Assembly (NCBI GenBank): GCA_963205525.1
Contig: CAUJJP010000206.1
Span: 1-8,433 of the forward strand
Origin: Pseudomonadota bacterium
GTDB lineage: Bacteria > Pseudomonadota > Gammaproteobacteria > Burkholderiales > Burkholderiaceae
Length of the DNA: 8,433 nucleotides
Reading direction: 5' to 3'
Below, one piece after another: positions 1 through 5,585 of this stretch. The notes beneath the pieces were generated by a model, which saw nothing but the letters and a program-made list of their open reading frames with translations, did not search any database and was not told the origin of the DNA. Made by a program: the position numbers and the translations under genes. The first letter of the stretch is position 1; each line of letters begins with the position of its first letter.

Positions 1-28
1 GTATCGGTCGATCCGTACCCCCAACCAT
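1..28 (-). other. possible 5' end of a gene leaving the window (integrase-like start, very tentative)
   Basis: An ATG on the minus strand (cat at 26-28) opens a frame reading MVGGTDRPI up to the window edge. The TDRPI string recalls the LTDxxIR start of P4-type tyrosine recombinases (DUF4102 N-terminus). Paired TGGGGGTA repeats just upstream are something I associate, from memory, with integrase leaders. Nine codons cannot establish a family, and no Shine-Dalgarno site is distinct from the G-run of the repeat. Sequence to the left is needed to tell a genomic-island edge from chance. Confidence 0.18.
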
Positions 29-35
29 ACCCCCA
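16..35. repeat. two direct copies of TACCCCCA, 12-bp period
   Basis: TACCCCCA occurs at 16-23 and again at 28-35, separated by ACCA. Read on the other strand this is a doubled TGGGGGTA. It lies over or just upstream of the possible minus-strand start at 28, so it could be an operator or leader element for that gene. It is seen directly in sequence; its function is not known. Confidence 0.6.
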
Positions 36-267
36 GCCGATCGGGATCTCAAGAAATCGGCCGGAACGGCGTGAGACAAGGCGTGTCGCTAAGTCGTTGT
101 CACGTATAGGGTATTCAGAACAACCTGAGACATCCTGACATCGCCCGGGACCCCCATGCACAGTTCAGGTCGCGAGGCGCATGCGTGAAGCGGTCCGGGT
201 GGCAGGGTGAGCGCGCTGACATTGTGCCTGCCGGGCCGCGCCCGCACGCTGCGCCTAGGATGGCGGG
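29..267. other. non-coding stretch before rluA
   Basis: No gene with a recognisable product is seen here. The part from about 55 to 160 is visibly richer in A and T than the rest of the window, which would fit an intergenic control region or a junction with transferred DNA. Positions 71-103 hold an imperfect inverted repeat: GTGA, a bulged G, ACAA, 17 nt, then TTGTCAC. A GTG at 207 opens a long frame, but it runs through rluA in another frame and looks like a high-GC shadow. The rluA start signal occupies 256-267. Confidence 0.5.
256..261 (+). promoter_or_regulatory. candidate -10 box TAGGAT for a leaderless rluA mRNA
   Basis: TAGGAT lies exactly 6 nt (GGCGGG) upstream of the rluA ATG. A -10 hexamer at that distance would start transcription at or next to the ATG. 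I see no convincing -35 hexamer 16-18 bp further upstream. The GGATGG overlapping this box is a weak alternative ribosome-binding site, so the call rests mainly on two other genes here having the same spacing. Confidence 0.4.
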
Positions 268-876
268 ATGACGCCGCTGTACATCGACGAGCACCTGCTG
301 GTGCTCGACAAGCCGGCCGGCCTGCTGTCGGTGCCGGGACGGCTGGAGCCGGACTGCCTGAGCGCGCGCGCGCAGGCGCTGTGGCCCGATGCGCGCGTGG
401 TGCACCGGCTCGACCAAGCCACCTCGGGCCTGTTCGTGATGGCGCGCGGTGCGCCGGCGCAGCGCCGGCTCTCGCTCGCGTTCGAGAAGCGCCGGGTCGC
501 CAAGACCTACGAGGCCGTGGTCGAGGGGCTGCTCGCCGAGGACGGCGGATCGATAGACCTGCCGCTCATCGTCGACTGGCCGAACCGCCCGCGCCAGGTC
601 GTCGACCACGCGCGCGGCAAGCCGGCGCTGACGCACTGGCGGGTGCTCGCGCGCGGCGCCGGGCGCAGCCGGCTCGCGCTGCAGCCGGTCACCGGTCGCT
701 CGCACCAGCTGCGCGTGCACCTGCAGGCGATCGGCCACCCCATCGTGGGCGACGACCTCTACGGCAAGGCCGGGCCGCGGCTGCTGCTGCACGCCAGCGC
801 GCTCACGCTGCCGCACCCGGCGGACGATCGCCCTGCCCACTTCGAAAGCGTGGCGCCGTTTGCCGACTTCGGCTAG
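268..876 (+). CDS. rluA: RluA-family pseudouridine synthase (23S rRNA U746 / tRNA U32 type)
   Basis: This enzyme isomerises uridine to pseudouridine in RNA and acts in the cytoplasm. The 202-residue protein is a single catalytic domain with no S4 RNA-binding domain, close to the length of E. coli RluA (about 219). Visible motifs are KPAGLLSVPGRLE (residues 15-27), the catalytic motif HRLDQATSG with Asp49, DLPLIxDWPNRP near the middle, and TGRSHQLRVH with GHPIVGDDLYG toward the end. SVPGRLE and DLPLI-DWPNRP are shared with E. coli RluA as I recall it. That favours the dual-specificity rRNA/tRNA enzyme over RluC, RluD or TruC. Its TAG stop is followed 9 nt later by the dehydrogenase ATG, so the two may be co-transcribed, although the next gene has its own possible -10 box over this stop codon. 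The ATG at 268 is chosen because it starts right at the conserved fold. Confidence 0.88.
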   Translation: MTPLYIDEHLLVLDKPAGLLSVPGRLEPDCLSARAQALWPDARVVHRLDQATSGLFVMARGAPAQRRLSLAFEKRRVAKTYEAVVEGLLAEDGGSIDLPLIVDWPNRPRQVVDHARGKPALTHWRVLARGAGRSRLALQPVTGRSHQLRVHLQAIGHPIVGDDLYGKAGPRLLLHASALTLPHPADDRPAHFESVAPFADFG

Positions 877-879
877 GCT
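874..879 (+). promoter_or_regulatory. candidate -10 box TAGGCT for a leaderless SDR mRNA
   Basis: TAGGCT lies 6 nt (GGCGCC) upstream of the dehydrogenase ATG, and its first three bases are the rluA stop codon. The gap contains no Shine-Dalgarno sequence. No clear -35 is visible at the standard distance. The TAG part is constrained by being a stop codon, so this is the weakest of the three boxes of this kind in the window. Confidence 0.3.
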
Positions 880-885
880 GGCGCC

Positions 886-1629
886 ATGAGCCTGTTCATC
901 GTCACCGGTGCCTCGCGCGGTCTCGGCCGGGCGCTCGCGGAGCAGGCCCTGCAGCCGGGCCGCCACGTGCTGGCGATCGCGCGCCGCCCCGATCCGGCGC
1001 TGGCCGGCATTGCCGGCGAGCGCGGCGCCACGCTCAGCTCCTGGGCCCTGGACCTCGCGGATGCCCCCGCCGCCGCACGCCGGCTCGCCGACTGGCTGGC
1101 GGCGCAGCCCGCCTGCGATGCGGTGCTGGTCAACAACGCCGCCGCGCTGGCGCAGCCGGCGCCGCTGCGCAACAGCGGATTCGACGACCTGTCGAACGCG
1201 ATTCGCGTCGGGCTCGAAGCGCCGCTGCTGCTGTGCGCGGCCTTTCTGCGCGCCACCACCGGCTGGGGCAGCGACCGCCGGGTGCTCAACATCTCCTCCG
1301 GCCTGGGCCGGCGCGCGATGGCCGGCAGCGCCAGCTACTGCGCGGTGAAGGCCGGCATGGACCACTTCACGCGCGCGCTGGCGCTGGAGGAAGCGGCTGG
1401 CGAGCAGGGCGCGCGCGTGGTCTCGCTGGCGCCAGGGGTGATAGACACCGACATGCAGCTGCAGCTGCGCAGCGCCGACCGCAGCCGATTCCCGGACGGC
1501 GCGCAGTTCGCCGCCATGAAGTCCGAAGGCCGGCTCGACAGCCCGCAGCTGGCGGCGGCCAGGCTGCTGCGCTACCTGGCGCGCGACGACTTCGGCCACG
1601 AACCGGTGGCCGACGTGCGCCAGGCCTGA
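886..1629 (+). CDS. SDR-family NAD(P)-dependent oxidoreductase
   Basis: This is a classical short-chain dehydrogenase/reductase of 247 residues, the usual length. It has a Rossmann fold with the cofactor motif TGASRGLG (7-14), NNAA (83-86) after strand 4, the catalytic Ser at 137-138 (NISS), the YCAVK dyad Tyr151/Lys155, and PGVIDTDM (183-190), where PG and the downstream Thr contact the nicotinamide. The Arg at 11, with Ala30-Arg33-Arg34 after strand 2 and no acidic residue there, suggests NADP(H) over NAD(H). The overall pattern recalls the sepiapterin reductase / benzil reductase (YueD-like) branch, but the substrate cannot be read from sequence. It starts 9 nt after the rluA stop. No Shine-Dalgarno sequence precedes the ATG, which is nevertheless the natural start because strand 1 (FIVTG) begins at residue 4. 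Family assignment is firm; substrate is unknown. Confidence 0.88.
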   Translation: MSLFIVTGASRGLGRALAEQALQPGRHVLAIARRPDPALAGIAGERGATLSSWALDLADAPAAARRLADWLAAQPACDAVLVNNAAALAQPAPLRNSGFDDLSNAIRVGLEAPLLLCAAFLRATTGWGSDRRVLNISSGLGRRAMAGSASYCAVKAGMDHFTRALALEEAAGEQGARVVSLAPGVIDTDMQLQLRSADRSRFPDGAQFAAMKSEGRLDSPQLAAARLLRYLARDDFGHEPVADVRQA

Positions 1630-1743
1630 ACTGCCGCATCCGCGCCGTCGCTTGGTGTGCCGCGCATGCGAGCGCGAGGGGCCCGGGACGTGCGGCATGT
1701 CGCCAACCCTGCGGGCGCGCGCGCAGGCCGGGTGGCGGCAGTC

Positions 1744-1770
1744 TCAAGTGCGCCGCCGGGCGGCCGACAC
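1744..1770 (+). promoter_or_regulatory. candidate sigma-28 (FliA) promoter
   Basis: TCAAGTGC at 1744-1751, then 11 nt, then GCCGACAC at 1763-1770. The known FliA consensus is TAAAGTTT-N11-GCCGATAA. The match is 5 of 8 and 6 of 8, with exactly the standard spacing. Transcription would start near 1777, leaving a leader of about 35 nt that includes the GGAGGA ribosome-binding site. GC-rich DNA produces GCCGA-like strings often, so this is a candidate only. Confidence 0.4.
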
Positions 1771-1799
1771 CCTGATCTCGAACACCTCGTCACCCCGGT

Positions 1800-1805
1800 G
1801 GAGGA
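1800..1805 (+). promoter_or_regulatory. Shine-Dalgarno site GGAGGA for the HDOD gene
   Basis: GGAGGA ends 6 nt before the ATG at 1812 and is the best ribosome-binding site in the window. It fixes the start of the HDOD gene and contrasts with rluA, the dehydrogenase and the ammonia-lyase, which lack such a site. Confidence 0.8.
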
Positions 1806-1811
1806 CAGATC

Positions 1812-2819
1812 ATGCTCGGCTGGATCGGATCACTGCGCCGCAAGCCGCCGGCACGCCCGGCGGCGCCGACCGCCGCCGTGGCCCAGGCCACGCTCTCTCA
1901 AGGAAACGCCGGGCCGTCCCAAGTTTCCTTGACCCCCGCGGGGGGCGGGCTGGGCGCAGCCCGGTCCTGGGGGCGCTCACAGGCCAGGGACAGCGACGCG
2001 GCGGCCGCGAACACGGGCGCCGCGGATACACCGGATGCGTCTGACGCACCAAGCGCACTGAGCTGGCTGCTGGCGGCACCGCCCGTCCAATTGCTGCCGC
2101 CCAGCGCCCAGGAGCAAGCCCTGCTGCAGCGGCTGGATGGTGCGCTCGCCGCGCCCCAGCAGGCGGGCGATCTGCTGCCGCGTGCGGCCGGCGTGCTGCC
2201 GCAGCTGATGGCCTTGATGCGACAGCCCGTGCCCTCGCGCACGGCGATGGTGCGCCAGCTCACCAAGGACCCCCTGCTGACCGCCGAGGTGATGCGGCTG
2301 GCGCGCAGCCCCTACTACGGCGCGCAGCAGGTGGCGACGATCGAATCGGCGCTCGACCGCATCGGAACCACCGGGCTGCAGTCGGCCGCCGCGCGCGTGC
2401 TGCTCAAGCCCATCTACCAGCCGCAGGGCGACGGGCTGGCGGCGCGCGTGGCCTCGCGCGTGTGGCAGCGCACCGAGCGCAAGGCCTTGTGCTGTGCCGA
2501 CCGCCTGGCGCGCCAGGGCGGCGACCGCTTCGAGGGCTTTCTGGTCGGCATGCTGCACGACAGCGGCTGGCTCGCCCTGCTGCGCCTGATAGACCGCAGT
2601 GGCCAGAGCCTGCAGCTGCCGCTGAGCCAGGCCATGGACGCCAGCCTGGACCGTCACAAGGACCGCCTGTTCGCCCACCTGCTGGCGGGCTGGGAGCTGA
2701 GCCCAGCGCTGCTGGACCTGGCCGCGGAGCTGCAGCGCGCCCCGCTGGCGCAAGGCGACCTGCCGCTCGCGCGCGCCCTGTGGGCGGCCGACCGCTTCGG
2801 CGCCGAGGCCGCGGGCTGA
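1812..2819 (+). CDS. HDOD-domain signalling protein
   Basis: HDOD domains are HD-related helical domains found in bacterial regulators, often linked to motility, chemotaxis or second-messenger circuits. They usually lack full phosphohydrolase metal sites. This protein has 335 residues. A short N-terminal MLGWIGSLRR is followed by a Pro/Ala/Gly/Ser-rich disordered linker to about residue 95. The HDOD domain spans about 120-310, with LTKDPLLTAEVMRLARSPYYG (150-170), IESALDRIGTTGLQ (177-190) and GMLHDSGW (246-253), which keeps a His249-Asp250 pair. There is no receiver, GGDEF or EAL domain, so it stands alone. Linker residues 29-56 or so are encoded by a palindromic repeat element (separate entry). 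Expression may be flagellar-class if the sigma-28-like promoter upstream is real. Its 3' end converges on the phosphofructokinase gene. The domain call is strong; the pathway is unknown. Confidence 0.85.
   Translation: MLGWIGSLRRKPPARPAAPTAAVAQATLSQGNAGPSQVSLTPAGGGLGAARSWGRSQARDSDAAAANTGAADTPDASDAPSALSWLLAAPPVQLLPPSAQEQALLQRLDGALAAPQQAGDLLPRAAGVLPQLMALMRQPVPSRTAMVRQLTKDPLLTAEVMRLARSPYYGAQQVATIESALDRIGTTGLQSAAARVLLKPIYQPQGDGLAARVASRVWQRTERKALCCADRLARQGGDRFEGFLVGMLHDSGWLALLRLIDRSGQSLQLPLSQAMDASLDRHKDRLFAHLLAGWELSPALLDLAAELQRAPLAQGDLPLARALWAADRFGAEAAG
1898..1976. repeat. palindromic repeat element inserted in frame in the HDOD gene
   Basis: Three consecutive palindromes sit in about 79 bp. TCAAGGAAAC (1898-1907) pairs perfectly with GTTTCCTTGA (1923-1932) across 15 nt. 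CCCCCGCGGGGG (1933-1944) is a perfect 12-bp palindrome. CGGGCT (1946-1951) pairs with AGCCCG (1958-1963) around a 6-nt loop, and CCTGGGGGC follows. This layout is like the REP/BIME-type intergenic elements scattered through Burkholderiales genomes (recalled, not searched). Here it is wholly inside an open frame and codes for linker residues near 29-56 without a stop or frameshift. Exact boundaries are uncertain. Confidence 0.65.
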
Positions 2820-2832
2820 AGCGCGCACCCGC

Positions 2833-2854
2833 GGCCGGGCGGCGACCGGCCCGG
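2833..2854. terminator. hairpin between convergent genes, possible bidirectional terminator
   Basis: In the 37 bp between the two stop codons, GGCCGG (2833-2838) pairs with CCGGCC (2846-2851) around a 7-nt loop. Alternatively CCGGGC (2835-2840) pairs with GCCCGG (2849-2854). The position suits a shared terminator for the HDOD and phosphofructokinase genes. No T-run follows on either strand, so it is not a canonical intrinsic terminator. Confidence 0.4.
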
Positions 2855-2856
2855 GT

Positions 2857-3963
2857 TCAGGCCGGCGGCTCGCCCATGGGCGCAGCCAGGCTCGCAGCCC
2901 TGTCGTCCACCCCCATGCCGACACCGATCGCGCGCGCGGCACGCCAGAGCTCGTGCTCGGGCGGCACGCGGCGGTTGCGGTCGGCGACCTCGGCGATCGG
3001 CACCGCAGTGCACTCACCGCCTTGCAGCGCCACCATGTGGCCGAAGCGCTGCTGCTCGACGAGGCGCGCGGCGGCGACGCCGAAGCGGGTGGCGAGCACG
3101 CGGTCGAAGGCGGTCGGCGTGCCGCCGCGCTGCACGTGGCCGAGCAGGGTCGCGCGCACCTCGCTTTGCACGCGCGGCTGCAGCTGCAGCTGCAGCCAGT
3201 GGCCCACGCCACCCAGGCGCAGCGGGTCGTGGCTGCCGGCAATCGTCTGCGCCACCGTCATCGACTCACCCACCGCCGCCGCCCCTTCGGCGATGCAGAT
3301 CAGGGTGCAGCCGCCGGCACGTTCGTTGGCGCGGCAGCGCTCGGCCACCGCCTCCACGCTGAAGGGCTGTTCGGGAATCAGGATCAGGTCGGCGCCCCCG
3401 GCCAGGCCGCCTTCGAGCGCGATCCAGCCCGCATAGCGGCCCATGGTCTCGGCGATCATGACCCGGCCGTGGCTGCGCGCCGTGGTGGCCAGCCGGTCCA
3501 GCGCCTCGGCGACCACCGCCACCGCGCTGTCGAAGCCGAAGCTGCGCTCGTTGTGCACGATGTCGTTGTCTATCGTCTTGGGTACGCCGACGATGGGCAG
3601 GCCCAGCGGCTGGAAGCGGTGCGCGATGCTCATCGTGCCGTCGCCGCCGATCGCCACCAGCGCATCCAGCCCGAGGGCACGCGCGTTGGCCATGGCGACG
3701 GCCGAGACGTCGGCGCCGCCGGCGCCGTACCACTCGAAGGGATTGGCGCGGTTGTGGGTGCCCAGGATGGTGCCGCCTTCGGCCAGGATGCCGGCCACCG
3801 CGGCCGCATCCAGCGGCCGCACGCGGCGCTCCACCAGGCCGAGGAAGCCGCGCTCGATGCCGCTCACGCGCACGCCGTCCTGCAGCAGGGCCAGGGTGAC
3901 GGCGCGGATGACGGCGTTCAGCCCCGGGCAGTCGCCGCCGCCGGTGAGCACGCCGACGTGCAT
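2857..3963 (-). CDS. pfkA: 6-phosphofructokinase (PFK superfamily, GGDG/PKTIDND type)
   Basis: This enzyme phosphorylates fructose 6-phosphate to fructose 1,6-bisphosphate in glycolysis and is cytoplasmic. The 368-residue protein begins with VGVLTGGGDCPGLNAVIR (3-20). It has GGDG (106-109), PKTIDND (128-134) with catalytic Asp132, AETMGRYAGW (171-180) and GHVQRGGTPTAFDRVLATR (275-293), all standard for the family. At the two residues that track the phosphoryl donor it has Gly109 (as in ATP enzymes) and Lys129 (as in PPi enzymes and the actinobacterial-type group III). ATP is the likely donor but this needs assay. The ATG at 3963 puts the first strand at residue 2. A GTG at 3975 in the same frame would overlap the peptidase TGA as GTGA, with a weak GGATGG upstream, and would add four residues. 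A CTGCAG triplet repeat near 3178-3196 encodes Leu-Gln repeats in a variable segment. It is the last gene of the minus-strand cluster. Confidence 0.92.
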   Translation of the reverse strand: MHVGVLTGGGDCPGLNAVIRAVTLALLQDGVRVSGIERGFLGLVERRVRPLDAAAVAGILAEGGTILGTHNRANPFEWYGAGGADVSAVAMANARALGLDALVAIGGDGTMSIAHRFQPLGLPIVGVPKTIDNDIVHNERSFGFDSAVAVVAEALDRLATTARSHGRVMIAETMGRYAGWIALEGGLAGGADLILIPEQPFSVEAVAERCRANERAGGCTLICIAEGAAAVGESMTVAQTIAGSHDPLRLGGVGHWLQLQLQPRVQSEVRATLLGHVQRGGTPTAFDRVLATRFGVAAARLVEQQRFGHMVALQGGECTAVPIAEVADRNRRVPPEHELWRAARAIGVGMGVDDRAASLAAPMGEPPA

Positions 3964-3971
3964 GGGCGCCG

Positions 3972-3975
3972 TCAC
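3972..3975 (-). promoter_or_regulatory. GTGA stop/start overlap between peptidase and phosphofructokinase genes
   Basis: On the minus strand, GTGA spans a possible GTG start (3975-3973) in the phosphofructokinase frame and the peptidase TGA stop (3974-3972). This is the classic arrangement for translation re-initiation. If the ATG at 3963 is used instead, the genes are 8 nt apart, which still fits co-translation. Confidence 0.45.
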
Positions 3976-5459
3976 GCGCCCATCCAGCAGTCGAGGTCGG
4001 CCTTGAGCTGGCGCAGGTCGTCCTCGCGGGTGTACATCATGTGGCCGGCGTCGTAGTAGCGGTGGCTGATGCGGCTGCGAACCTCGGGCGGGATGTCCAG
4101 CTGCGCGAGCGACCAGTCGCTGGCGCTGTAGGGCGTGCCCAGGTCGTAGCGACCGCTGGCCACCAGCACGCGCAGCAGCGGGTTGCGGCGCAGGGCGCGC
4201 GCCAGGTCTGGCGCGGTGCTCGCAAAGCCGTTGCCGCGCGAGGCGCCGCGCGACCAGTTCCACTGCTTGTGGGTGTCGTGGCTCAGGACCTCGTAGCGCG
4301 TCTCGCGCTGCAGCCCCAGCGCCTGCGCGAACCAGTCCATGCCGGCCATGGTGTAGGCGGGGGCGATGGCCTCGATGCCGGGGTCGAACTCCCAGTCGCG
4401 GCTGCGCATGGCGGCCATGGCCCCGGTGCTGCGTGACTCCAGCCGGCCGACGATGCGCCCGCGCGCACGCAGCGCCTCGAAGAAGAAGGTCTGGTCGGAG
4501 ATGCGCAGGTTCTTCTCCTCCACCAGCGCACGCGGCAGCCCGGTGAGCTCGGCGACGCGGCGCGCGATGCGCGTGCGCCGCTGCGGCGCCAGCCGCGCCC
4601 CGGCGTGCAGCGCCGCCACGTAGTCCTCGGCGACGAAGGCCTCGGCAGCGGCGCGCGCGGCCTGCGGCGAGGCGGCCGGCGCGCCCCTGAGCAGGCCGTG
4701 GAACTGCGCCGTGTTGGCGAACGCGGGCAGGAACAGGGCATAGGGCAGGTCGTTGCCGTGCGCGAACTCCAGGCTTTGCAGGTCCATCGCGCAGGACACC
4801 AGGACCAGGCCGTCGAGCTGCACGCCGCCGGCCTGCAGGGCGTCGGCGAGTGCGGCCACCCGCGTCGTGCCATAGCTCTCGCCAGCCAGGTAGACCGGCG
4901 AGCCCCAGCGCCGGTGGCGCGTCAGCCAGACCTGTATCACCTGCGCCAGCGCGGCGACGTCGCCGTCCACCGACAGCAGCTCCTTGCGCGCGTCCTCGCC
5001 TGCGGCAACCGACCAGCCGGTGTGCGGCGGGTCGATGAAGACGAGGTCGAAGTGCTCGAACCAGGTCTGCGGGTTGTCCACCACCGCGTGCGGCGCGGCG
5101 GCGGTGCCGGCGTCGTCCGGGACCACCACGCGCTTGGGACCGAGCGCGCCCAGGTGCAGCCAGATCGACGCCGACCCCGGCCCGCCGTTGAAGGCGAAGC
5201 ACAGCGGACGGCGCCCCGGCTCGGCGCCCGGCAGCAGGTAGTGGGTGGCCATCACGGCGGCCTGCGCTGGCGCCGCATCCGGCCCCTTGGCCGCCACCGG
5301 CAGGAAGGCGGCGCCGACCGCGTAGGGCATGCGCCGTCCGTCGGCCAGCAGCACCTGGGCGCTGCTGCCGGGCACGGACAGCGCCAGCAGCTCGTCGACC
5401 CGGGCGCGCTGGCGTGCGGCCTTGTCCTCGCCGTCCTTGGTGGCCGTGCTGTCGCTCAT
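3972..5459 (-). CDS. S10 family serine carboxypeptidase-like protein
   Basis: This is an alpha/beta-hydrolase of the S10 family, whose known members remove C-terminal residues from peptides at acid pH. The 495-residue protein has FNGGPGSASIWLHLG (90-104), which forms the oxyanion and substrate-carboxylate site, GESYGTTR with nucleophile Ser195 (193-200), SGRYDLGTPYSA with Asp439 (435-446), and DAGHMMYT with His473 (470-477). A complete catalytic triad is therefore present. S10 enzymes normally work outside the cytoplasm, but here residues 1-30 are charged with no hydrophobic stretch or lipobox, so no signal peptide is visible. The ATG at 5459 is preferred over a TTG at 5477 because GAGG sits 6 nt upstream; the TTG adds no signal peptide either. 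Its leader is a 12-bp tandem repeat. Its TGA touches the next gene, suggesting translational coupling to the phosphofructokinase. The family is firm; substrate and location are open. Confidence 0.88.
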   Translation of the reverse strand: MSDSTATKDGEDKAARQRARVDELLALSVPGSSAQVLLADGRRMPYAVGAAFLPVAAKGPDAAPAQAAVMATHYLLPGAEPGRRPLCFAFNGGPGSASIWLHLGALGPKRVVVPDDAGTAAAPHAVVDNPQTWFEHFDLVFIDPPHTGWSVAAGEDARKELLSVDGDVAALAQVIQVWLTRHRRWGSPVYLAGESYGTTRVAALADALQAGGVQLDGLVLVSCAMDLQSLEFAHGNDLPYALFLPAFANTAQFHGLLRGAPAASPQAARAAAEAFVAEDYVAALHAGARLAPQRRTRIARRVAELTGLPRALVEEKNLRISDQTFFFEALRARGRIVGRLESRSTGAMAAMRSRDWEFDPGIEAIAPAYTMAGMDWFAQALGLQRETRYEVLSHDTHKQWNWSRGASRGNGFASTAPDLARALRRNPLLRVLVASGRYDLGTPYSASDWSLAQLDIPPEVRSRISHRYYDAGHMMYTREDDLRQLKADLDCWMGA

Positions 5460-5460
5460 C

Positions 5461-5538
5461 GATGACCTCGTCGCCAATCCTGTCGTTGAACTTGTCGCTG
5501 ATCTCGTCGCCGATCTCGTCGCTGATCTCGTCCCTGAT
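5461..5538. repeat. degenerate 12-bp tandem repeat, about 6.5 units, in the peptidase leader
   Basis: Units of the form GCTGATCTCGTC follow one another from 5461. The three at 5497-5532 differ from one another at a single position, and the flanking units (5461-5496 and from 5533) are more diverged. The array fills more than half of the 126-bp gap between the ammonia-lyase stop and the peptidase start. On the transcribed strand the unit is GACGAGATCAGC, and the last unit, carrying GACGAGGTC, supplies the GAGG ribosome-binding site. A 12-bp period could code for a four-residue repeat (DEIS/DEIG in one minus frame), but that frame has no start codon and is not the peptidase frame. Confidence 0.85.
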
Positions 5539-5585
5539 CGGGCCGGCGCACGATAACGCAGCAGCGGCGCTTGCCGCGCGGGCTC

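Larger units (their letters stand above)
1630..1811 (+). other. intergenic region between SDR and HDOD genes
   Basis: This 182-bp gap has no supported gene. It contains TGCCGC (1658-1663) complementary to GCGGCA (1692-1697) around GGGGCCCGGG, which could fold as a long-loop hairpin after the dehydrogenase gene, though without a T-tract. It also holds the candidate sigma-28 promoter at 1744-1770 and a strong ribosome-binding site at 1800-1805 for the next gene. Confidence 0.5.

Noticed and set aside
860..879. TTGCCG (860-865) as -35 partner of TAGGCT for the dehydrogenase
   Set aside because: Spacing is 8 bp, far below the 16-18 bp needed.
115..1698. Long minus-strand open frame (527 codons) antisense to rluA and the dehydrogenase
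   Set aside because: Product is Arg/Ala/Gln-rich low complexity with no domain pattern. It mirrors codon third-position GC bias of two well-supported plus-strand genes.
207..1775. Plus-strand frame of 522 codons starting with GTG at 207
   Set aside because: It overlaps rluA and the dehydrogenase in another frame and encodes Arg/Ala/Pro-rich sequence without motifs; a GC-rich shadow.
3178..3196. CTGCAG triplet tandem repeat
   Set aside because: It sits in frame in the phosphofructokinase, encodes Leu-Gln repeats in a variable segment, and is common in GC-rich coding DNA. Noted only in that gene's entry.
2953..4056. Plus-strand frame of 367 codons over the phosphofructokinase gene
   Set aside because: His/Arg/Ala-rich sequence antisense to an enzyme with all catalytic motifs; no ribosome-binding site or family resemblance.
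3976..5202. In-frame upstream extension of the phosphofructokinase to 5202
   Set aside because: The extension runs inside the peptidase gene in another frame and is Arg/Ala-rich. The conserved PFK start lies at the ATG at 3963 (or the GTG at 3975).
5461..5538. CRISPR-like array in the peptidase leader
   Set aside because: The units are 12 bp, directly abutting and degenerate with no spacers, so this is a simple tandem repeat.
5329..5556. Plus-strand 75-codon frame ending in repeated LVAD units
   Set aside because: It overlaps the peptidase N-terminus on the other strand, and its regular peptide is only the translation of the 12-bp DNA repeat. Kept as a repeat, not a gene.
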